Part shown: positions 1 through 4,516 of the stretch, piece after piece
How positions within the stretch are numbered: position 1 is the first letter of the stretch
How the letters are laid out: the number at the start of each line of letters is the position of its first letter
From: Pseudofrankia asymbiotica
GTDB lineage: Bacteria > Actinomycetota > Actinomycetes > Frankiales > Frankiaceae
Assembly (NCBI RefSeq): GCF_001983105.1
Contig: NZ_MOMC01000047.1
Coordinates: 44,381 to 55,072 of the forward strand
DNA length: 10,692 bases
Direction: 5' to 3'
Program-made: the position numbers and the translations under genes
Notes under the pieces: generated by a model
Database searches by the model: none
Told to the model about the DNA's origin: nothing
The model's input: the letters and a program-made list of their open reading frames with translations, nothing else

Positions 1-499
1 CCGCCAGCGCCTCCTCGTAGGGCGTGGCGCCCAGCGCATCGACGCCGCTCTTGCCGGTGCCGGTGCCGGTGCTGGCGTCGGCACCGGCGTCGGGGATCGT
101 GCCATCCTCGATCACGACGAGGTGGCGCAGGCTCGCGACCTTCGGCGCGACCTCGGCCACCCGGTCGGCGAACTGCCGCTGGAAGACGAGCGCGACCGGC
201 GTGGCGTTGCCGAGCAGGTAGGCCAGCTCCTCGGCGACATACCGGAAGTTGACGTTCACGCACACCGCGCGGATCTTGTAGGCCGCGAGCATGGTCTCGA
301 CCCACTCGATCACGTTGTAGGCATAGATCGCGACGTGGTCGCCGGGTCCCACCCCGGCGCCGGATAAGTGATGCGCCATGCGGTTGGCGCGTTCCTCCAG
401 CTCGGTGTAGGTCCGCCGGGCGGGGCCGGCGATGACGGCCTCCCGGTCGGGGTAGCGGTCGACGGCGTGCTCGAACAGGTCCGCGAGGTTGAACTCCAT
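1..499 (-). CDS. Acyl-CoA synthetase (AMP-binding), FadD19-like; 3' end outside the window
   Basis: N-terminal 166 residues of an adenylate-forming fatty acyl/steroid acyl-CoA ligase, which would activate a carboxylic acid side chain with ATP and CoA in the cytoplasm. It begins MEFNLADLFEHAVDRYPDRE, followed by TYTELEERANRMAHHL and VNVNFRYVAEELAYLLGNA. These blocks closely resemble what I recall of mycobacterial FadD19, a KstR-regulated sterol side-chain ligase. The ATP-binding (YTGGTTGxPKG-type) and later motifs lie beyond the window, so catalytic competence cannot be judged. The ATG at 497-499 is preceded by GGGAG five bases upstream. It lies 70 bp downstream of the enoyl-CoA hydratase on the same strand and is probably cotranscribed with it. 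A Gly/Thr/Ala-rich insert around residues 137-152 is coded by a GCCGGT microrepeat near 53-70. Family assignment is strong; the FadD19-like specificity is inference from recalled similarity and context. Confidence 0.85.
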   Translation of the reverse strand, partial: MEFNLADLFEHAVDRYPDREAVIAGPARRTYTELEERANRMAHHLSGAGVGPGDHVAIYAYNVIEWVETMLAAYKIRAVCVNVNFRYVAEELAYLLGNATPVALVFQRQFADRVAEVAPKVASLRHLVVIEDGTIPDAGADASTGTGTGKSGVDALGATPYEEALA

Positions 500-569
500 G
501 ACGTCTCCCGCTGGGCGACTGCGTCGGGGCGGCGCGGCCCCGCGCGCACGCGGAGCTCGGCCTGGGGTC

Positions 570-1478
570 TCAGCGTCCGGTGAACCGGGGGGTCTGCTTG
601 GCCGCGAACGCGCGCGGGCCGATCTTCGCGTCGTCGCTGAGGTACACCCGCATGCCGAGGTCGGACTCGACACGGAACGCCTCGTCTTCCGGCAGCGACT
701 CGGTCTCGCGCAGGACGCGCAGCACGGCCTGCACGGCCACCGGCCCGTTCGCGGCGATCGCGCGGGCGATCTCCATGGCCCGCTCCAGGGCCGTCCCGTC
801 CGGGACGACGTGGTTGACCAGGCCGATCTCCTTGGCCTCGGCCGCCCCGAGGTGCCGGCCGGTGAGCAGCAGGTCCGCGGCCACCGCGTAGGGGACCTGG
901 CGGCGCAGCCGGACCGCGGACCCGCCCAGCGGGAACAGGCCCCAGCGGACCTCCGAGACGCCGAACCTCGCCGACTCGCCCGCGACCCGGATGTCGGTCG
1001 CCTGCAGGATCTCGGTGCCACCGGCGATCGCCGGCCCCTCGACGGCCGCGATGAGCGGCTTGGTGAGGACGAACCGCTTCATGATCCATTTCATGACGGA
1101 CAGGTCCATGGCGAGGCGGGTGCCGTCGCCGCCGCCGCGGAACGCCTCGCCGGGCGGGCGCGCGGACATCTGCTTGAGGTCGGCCCCGGAGCTGAACGCG
1201 CCGCCGGCGCCGGTGAGCACGGCGACCCGGATCTCCGGGTCCGCGTTGACCTCGTCCCAGGCCTTCTCCAGGATGCCGATCATCTCGGGGGTGATCGCGT
1301 TGCGGGCGTGCGGCCGGTTCATCGTGACGACCAGGACGTGACCGTCGCGCCTGACGAGCGCATCCGGCTCCGACTCACTCAGGACGTGACCGTCGCGCCC
1401 AACGAGCGCATCCGGCTCCGACTCACTCAGGACGTGACCGTCGCGCCCAACGAGCGCATCCGGCTCCGACTCACTCAC
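570..1478 (-). CDS. Enoyl-CoA hydratase (crotonase family), EchA19-like, with triplicated N-terminus
   Basis: Crotonase-family enzyme of 302 residues that would hydrate a 2-enoyl-CoA during beta-oxidation. The two catalytic glutamates of the family are visible 20 residues apart, Glu156 in AGGTEIL and Glu176 in FGVSEVRWG, matching the Glu144/Glu164 spacing of rat crotonase. The oxyanion-hole segment SSGADLK is at 96-102. The regions [20 protein letters not shown] and [19 protein letters not shown], and the C-terminal [13 protein letters not shown], strongly resemble M. tuberculosis EchA19, which acts on a cholesterol side-chain intermediate. The start chosen is GTG at 1476-1478, with AGGAG seven bases upstream (1486-1490). 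The frame stays open farther upstream (to 1739), but that part translates the palindromic repeat and is not family-like. Odd feature: residues 2-17, 18-33 and 34-49 are three near-identical 16-residue repeats where relatives have one. A repeat element ends 8 bp upstream of the ribosome binding site. Confidence 0.9.
   Translation of the reverse strand: MSESEPDALVGRDGHVLSESEPDALVGRDGHVLSESEPDALVRRDGHVLVVTMNRPHARNAITPEMIGILEKAWDEVNADPEIRVAVLTGAGGAFSSGADLKQMSARPPGEAFRGGGDGTRLAMDLSVMKWIMKRFVLTKPLIAAVEGPAIAGGTEILQATDIRVAGESARFGVSEVRWGLFPLGGSAVRLRRQVPYAVAADLLLTGRHLGAAEAKEIGLVNHVVPDGTALERAMEIARAIAANGPVAVQAVLRVLRETESLPEDEAFRVESDLGMRVYLSDDAKIGPRAFAAKQTPRFTGR
1333..1476 (-). repeat. Three tandem in-frame 48-bp repeats in the enoyl-CoA hydratase 5' end
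   Basis: Units lie at 1333-1380, 1381-1428 and 1429-1476. The two units nearest the start codon (1381-1428 and 1429-1476) are identical. The unit joined to the enzyme body differs at two adjacent bases, changing GTC AGG to GTT GGG (Val silent, Arg to Gly). Each unit codes for 16 residues, SESEPDALV(G/R)RDGHVL. Only the first unit has a ribosome binding site and GTG start; at the other boundaries the equivalent codon is CTG. Identity of two copies suggests recent duplication. Confidence 0.97.
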
Positions 1479-1498
1479 GCGTGCTCTCCTAGGACGCG

Positions 1499-1614
1499 CG
1501 AACCGTGTCAGATGATGGTGTCCATAGACACCCCCATCTGACACAGTCCGAAACGGGGTTGGCGAAGTGTGGTGGATGGGCGTGTCCATGGACGCGCTGA
1601 TCTGACACGGTTCG
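1499..1614. repeat. 116-bp palindromic element with 15-bp perfect terminal inverted repeats (MITE/REP-like)
   Basis: The ends are CGAACCGTGTCAGAT (1499-1513) and its exact reverse complement ATCTGACACGGTTCG (1600-1614). A third copy with two mismatches, ATCTGACACAGTCCG, is internal at 1536-1550. The left half (1503-1546) is itself a hairpin with 20-bp arms (17 pairs) around CATA. The right half contains a related but decayed palindrome centred on CATG (1587-1590). The element reads as two diverged tandem copies of one palindromic unit. No transposase and no convincing target-site duplication are visible. It fills most of the gap upstream of the hydratase and ends 8 bp before its AGGAG. Whether it is dispersed in the genome cannot be seen here. 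Confidence 0.75.
1503..1546. repeat. Strong 44-nt hairpin within the palindromic element
   Basis: Arms 1503-1522 and 1527-1546 pair at 17 of 20 positions with a four-base CATA loop; the innermost GTGTC/GACAC is perfect. On the minus strand it would form in any transcript reading from the upstream dehydrogenase into the hydratase, so it could attenuate or process that transcript. No T-tract follows. The role is inference. Confidence 0.7.
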
Positions 1615-1778
1615 GTGTTCGCGTCGGCGCGGCGGGGCGGCGGCATTCCTGAAGCGGGGGGACACGCCCTGCGCGCCACCGCGGGCACGCCCGAACGGGA
1701 CTCCAGGCGCCCGCTCGGCCGTGTCAATCCGGCTACCAAGAGTGATTGGCGGTCGAGGTGGCGCCGGCGGAGGTGGTC
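1615..1778. other. Gap between the acyl-CoA dehydrogenase 3' end and the palindromic element
   Basis: About 164 bp with no ORF that looks coding, no clear terminator hairpin and no recognisable promoter. Together with the repeat element it makes a 300-bp separation between two genes that would otherwise look like one minus-strand operon. Confidence 0.5.
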
Positions 1779-2969
1779 TCACCTCGGCGGGCGTGGCATG
1801 CCGAGGCCGAGCATCGCGATCATGTCGCGCTGGATCTCGTTGGTGCCGCCGCCGAAGGTGAGCATGAGGATCTGCCGGTAGGCGCGCTCGAGCCGGCCGG
1901 CGAGCACCGCGCCCGGTGAGCCCGTCACGAGCACCGCCTCGTCCTCGAGGCATTCCATCAGCAGCCGGTAGGCCTCGACGGCGAACTCGGTGCCGAAGAT
2001 CTTCGTCGCGCTGGCCTGGGCCGGCCCGAGCTGGGCGCCGTGGTCGACGCCCCAGGCGATCTTCCAGTTGATCAGCTTGAGGAACTCGACCTTGGCGTGG
2101 ACCATGCCCAGGTTGCGCCGGACCAGCGCGCGGTCGATGACCCGGCAGCCCTCCGGGGCCTCGGTCGTCTCGGCCCACCGCCGGGTCCACAGCAGCAGCT
2201 GCTGGATGCCGGCGGCCGAGCACAGCGCGACCCGTTCGTGGTTGAGCTGGCCGGTGATCAGCTTCCAGCCGCCGTTCACCTCGCCGACCAGCGCCTCGGC
2301 CGGCACGTGGACGTCGGTGTAGAAGGTCTGGCTGGTGATGCCGCCGGAGATGGTCGGCACCGGTGTCCACGAGAAGCCCGGCGTGTCGACGGGGACGCAG
2401 AACACCGACAGGCCGCGGTGGCGCGGCAGGTCGGGGTCGGTGCGGGCGGCGAGCCACACGTAGTCGGCCACCTGGATGACCGACGTCCACATCTTCTGGC
2501 CGTTGATCACCCAGCCGTCGCCGTCGCGGTCGGCGCGGGTGCGCAGGCTCGCGAGGTCGGTGCCGGCGCCCGGCTCCGAGTAACCGATCGAGAAGTGCAG
2601 CTCGCCGGCGAGGATCCTGGGCAGGAAGAAGTCCTTCTGCTCGCTCGTGCCGTACTCCATGATCGCTGGGCCGACGCTGTTCAGCGTCAGCAGCGGGATC
2701 GGCACCCCGGCCAGCGTCGCCTCGTCGCCGAAGACCAGCTGTTCCAGCATCGACCGGTCCTGGCCGCCGTACTGGGTCGGCCAGCCGATGCCCAGCCAGC
2801 CGTCCTTGCCCATCTGGCGGATGGCCCGGCAGTAGGCGCCGTCCTTGCCCTTCAGGGTCGACTCGCCGCCGGCGAGCTCGGCGCCGAGCTCGGGTGTGAC
2901 CATGGCGGCGAAGTACTCGCGCAGCTCGCGGCGCAGGTCCTCCTGTGCCGCGGTGTAGGCGACTCGCAT
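1779..2969 (-). CDS. Acyl-CoA dehydrogenase, FadE26/ChsE4-like (putative catalytic subunit)
   Basis: A 396-residue flavin acyl-CoA dehydrogenase that would introduce the alpha-beta double bond into a CoA-activated side chain. The N-terminus MRVAYTAAQEDLRRELREYF, the block HFSIGYSEPGAGTDLASLRT (125-144), NGQKMWTS (156-163), QLNHERVAL (241-249), KLINW (298-302) and the C-terminal LTFGGGTNEIQRDMI (370-384) resemble M. tuberculosis FadE26 (ChsE4). That protein pairs with FadE27 (ChsE5) in an alpha2-beta2 enzyme on cholesterol side-chain CoA esters. Glu245 in NHERVAL is at about the position of the catalytic base in that family. The ATG at 2967-2969 is chosen because AGGAG sits seven bases upstream and the protein starts as the family does; an in-frame start 30 bp farther out (2999) lacks both. 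It diverges from the partner dehydrogenase. Stop is TGA at 1779-1781. Side-chain substrate is inference. Confidence 0.9.
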   Translation of the reverse strand: MRVAYTAAQEDLRRELREYFAAMVTPELGAELAGGESTLKGKDGAYCRAIRQMGKDGWLGIGWPTQYGGQDRSMLEQLVFGDEATLAGVPIPLLTLNSVGPAIMEYGTSEQKDFFLPRILAGELHFSIGYSEPGAGTDLASLRTRADRDGDGWVINGQKMWTSVIQVADYVWLAARTDPDLPRHRGLSVFCVPVDTPGFSWTPVPTISGGITSQTFYTDVHVPAEALVGEVNGGWKLITGQLNHERVALCSAAGIQQLLLWTRRWAETTEAPEGCRVIDRALVRRNLGMVHAKVEFLKLINWKIAWGVDHGAQLGPAQASATKIFGTEFAVEAYRLLMECLEDEAVLVTGSPGAVLAGRLERAYRQILMLTFGGGTNEIQRDMIAMLGLGMPRPPR

Positions 2970-3031
2970 CGGCGCTCTCCTGTCGCGGCCGGCCGTCACG
3001 GCGTATCCCGTGAGGCTGGCGTACCCGACGG

Positions 3032-3052
3032 GACCTGACGGGGCATCAGGTC
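3032..3052. promoter_or_regulatory. 7-bp inverted repeat just upstream of the plus-strand -35
   Basis: GACCTGA (3032-3038) and TCAGGTC (3046-3052) are exact reverse complements separated by 7 bp, ending 4 bp before the candidate -35 TTGACC. Position and symmetry suggest a second regulator site or mRNA hairpin for the minus-strand leader. No known box is recognised. Confidence 0.35.
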
Positions 3053-3056
3053 GCGG

Positions 3057-3085
3057 TTGACCCGATGCTAGCGCGGTACTAGAAC
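3057..3085 (+). promoter_or_regulatory. Predicted sigma70-type promoter for the FadE27-like gene
   Basis: TTGACC (3057-3062) and TAGAAC (3080-3085) are separated by exactly 17 bp, matching the consensus hexamers at 5 and 4 of 6 positions. Transcription would begin near 3092, giving a leader of about 90 nt before the ATG at 3181. The -10 is embedded in the palindromic operator described at 3080-3096, so a bound repressor would block it directly. For the opposite gene a TAGCAT (-10-like, minus strand, 3065-3070) lies nearby, with the operator at its -35 position; this is weaker. Confidence 0.5.
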
Positions 3086-3096
3086 AAGTTCTCGTT
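3080..3096. promoter_or_regulatory. KstR/KstR2-like operator in the divergent acyl-CoA dehydrogenase promoter
   Basis: The core AGAACAAGTTCT (3081-3092) is a palindrome with 5-bp arms and an AA centre. Read from 3080, it fits the recalled KstR consensus TnnAACnnGTTnnA at 7 of 8 fixed positions (the last A is C). Read from 3083, AACAAGTTCTCGTT fits the recalled KstR2 consensus AnCAAGnnCTTGnT at 9 of 10 fixed positions. KstR and KstR2 are TetR-family repressors of cholesterol side-chain and ring C/D genes in mycobacteria and rhodococci. The box lies 110 bp from one gene start and 84 bp from the other and could control both. Which protein binds is unknown; the window's own TetR gene has a different candidate operator. 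Confidence 0.6.
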
Positions 3097-3180
3097 ATTG
3101 GTTACTCGCCCGCCGGCGGACTGTCGGGTCCTCGCCGGGCGCCCCGCCCACGAGCAAGCCTTCTCGCGAGGAGCCGCGGC

Positions 3181-4401
3181 ATGGACTTCGCCCAGACCGA
3201 GGAACAGCGCGACCTGGCGGCCCTGGCCAGGCGGATCCTCACGGAACGGGTCACCCCGGATCGCCTGGCGGCGCTGGAGGCGGGCGTCCTCGCCGGCACC
3301 GGCGAGCCGAGGTTCGACCGCGAGCTGTGGGCGGAGCTCGCGAAGGCGAACCTGCTCGGCGTCGGTGTGCCGGCCGAGTACGGCGGCCTGGGCTACGGGG
3401 TCCTCGAGGAGTGCCTGGTGCTGGAGGAGGCCGGGCGGGTGCTCGCGCCGGTGCCGCTGTGGGCCTCGGCGACCGTCGCCGCCGGCGCGATCGCCGCCTA
3501 CGGCACCGAGGCCCAGCGGCGCGACTGGCTGCCCGGCCTCGTCGGCGGCGAGAAGATCGTCACGGTCGCGCTCGCCGAGCCGCGGGGCGCCGACGCCGCC
3601 GCCCCGGCCACGACCGCGACCAGACTGGCCGGAGCCGGCTTCGGGCCTGACGGCGGTGTCGGCCCTGACGGCGGTGTCGGCCCGGGCGGCGGCTGGCGGC
3701 TGGACGGGATCAGGACGGCCGTGCCGTTCGCGACGGTCGCGGACGCGGTCCTCGTCCCGGCGCGCGCCGGGACGGGCGTGGGTCTGTTTCTCGTCGACCC
3801 GGCCGCCGCCGGGGTCACCATCGAGCCGCAGGTCACGACGGCCCGCGAGGTCGCCGGCCTGCTACGGCTGGACGGCGTCGTGGTCGGCGACGACGCCCTC
3901 CTCGGCGGGCCGGCCTCGACGCCCGAGGGCGACGCGGCGGCGGTGGCGGTGCGGGACCGGGCGACGCTTGGCCTGTGCGCCCTGCAGCTCGGCGTCACCG
4001 AGCGCGCGACGCGCGCCGCCGCCGAGTACACGAGCAACCGCCAGCAGTTCGGCCGCCCGATCGGCTCGTTCCAGGCGGTCGGGCACCGGCTGGCGGACTG
4101 CTACATCGACGTCGAGGCGATCCGCCTGACGATGTGGCAGGCCGCCTGGCAGCTCGCCGAGGGATGGGACGCCTCGGCGGCGGTCGCCACCGCGAAGTTC
4201 TGGGCGGCCGACGGCGGCCACCGGGTCGCGAGCGCCGTCGTCCACGTGCACGGCGGGATGGGCATCGCCGAGGAGTACTTCGTCCACCGGTACTTCCTGC
4301 ACGCCAAGCAGCTCGAGTTCACCCTCGGCGGCGCCGGCGAGCAGGCCCGCCGCCTCGGCGACCTGATGGCCGCCACCCCAGCTCCCGACCACGTCGTCTG
4401 A
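3181..4401 (+). CDS. Acyl-CoA dehydrogenase, FadE27/ChsE5-like (putative non-catalytic partner subunit)
   Basis: A 406-residue acyl-CoA dehydrogenase-family protein. MDFAQTEEQRDL, the block FDRELWAELAKANLL (45-59), AEYTSNRQQFGRPIGSFQAV (281-300), RLADCYIDVEAIRLT (303-317) and VVHVHGGMGIAEEYFVHRYF (353-372) resemble M. tuberculosis FadE27 (ChsE5). At about the position where the partner has its catalytic glutamate, this protein has RDRATLGLC (258-266) with no Glu, as expected of the subunit that supplies structure and FAD contacts while the other supplies the base. The Arg287-Gln-Gln-Phe-Gly FAD-contacting motif is present. The ATG at 3181 follows AGGAG (3169-3173) by seven bases. A Gly-Pro-Asp repeat (152-171) makes it about 35 residues longer than the family length I recall. 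It is divergent from its presumed partner and convergent with the hopene cyclase gene. Confidence 0.9.
   Translation: MDFAQTEEQRDLAALARRILTERVTPDRLAALEAGVLAGTGEPRFDRELWAELAKANLLGVGVPAEYGGLGYGVLEECLVLEEAGRVLAPVPLWASATVAAGAIAAYGTEAQRRDWLPGLVGGEKIVTVALAEPRGADAAAPATTATRLAGAGFGPDGGVGPDGGVGPGGGWRLDGIRTAVPFATVADAVLVPARAGTGVGLFLVDPAAAGVTIEPQVTTAREVAGLLRLDGVVVGDDALLGGPASTPEGDAAAVAVRDRATLGLCALQLGVTERATRAAAEYTSNRQQFGRPIGSFQAVGHRLADCYIDVEAIRLTMWQAAWQLAEGWDASAAVATAKFWAADGGHRVASAVVHVHGGMGIAEEYFVHRYFLHAKQLEFTLGGAGEQARRLGDLMAATPAPDHVV
3643..3696 (+). repeat. 18-bp tandem repeat coding a Gly-Pro-Asp loop
   Basis: Two units, 3643-3660 and 3661-3678, differ at one base and code for GPDGGV; a degenerate third follows to 3696 (GPGGGW). 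It lies in the middle beta-domain region of the FadE27-like protein, in a place relatives lack, so it probably forms an exposed loop. Confidence 0.85.
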
Positions 4402-4463
4402 CCGCCGGGAGCCGCGATGTGGCGCGCGGGCACCGCGCGGAGCCGCGGATCCTCAGAGACGGA

Positions 4464-4494
4464 CGTGGCCCGCCGGCAAGGCCGGCGGGCCACG
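4464..4494. terminator. Bidirectional hairpin terminator between convergent genes
   Basis: A perfect 14-bp stem (4464-4477 with 4481-4494) around an AAG loop, all but wholly G+C. It is the only strong structure in the 115 bp between the plus-strand dehydrogenase stop (4401) and the minus-strand cyclase stop (4517). There is no T-tract on either side, which is common for actinobacterial terminators. The placement suits termination from both directions. Confidence 0.8.
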
Positions 4495-4516
4495 AACCAG
4501 ACCAGGTGACCAGGGC

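Noticed and set aside
1490..1625. Target-site duplication flanking the 116-bp element
   Set aside because: The flanks (ACGCG on the left, GTGTTCGCG on the right) share only a short GC-rich word, not a convincing duplication.
1479..1739. Upstream extension of the enoyl-CoA hydratase frame to a start at 1739
   Set aside because: The extension translates the palindromic repeat element and has no family similarity. A good AGGAG serves the GTG at 1478.
2970..2999. Longer start for the FadE26-like dehydrogenase
   Set aside because: The ATG at 2969 has AGGAG at ideal spacing and gives the family N-terminus MRVAYTAAQE; the extra ten residues are Arg-rich and unlike the family.
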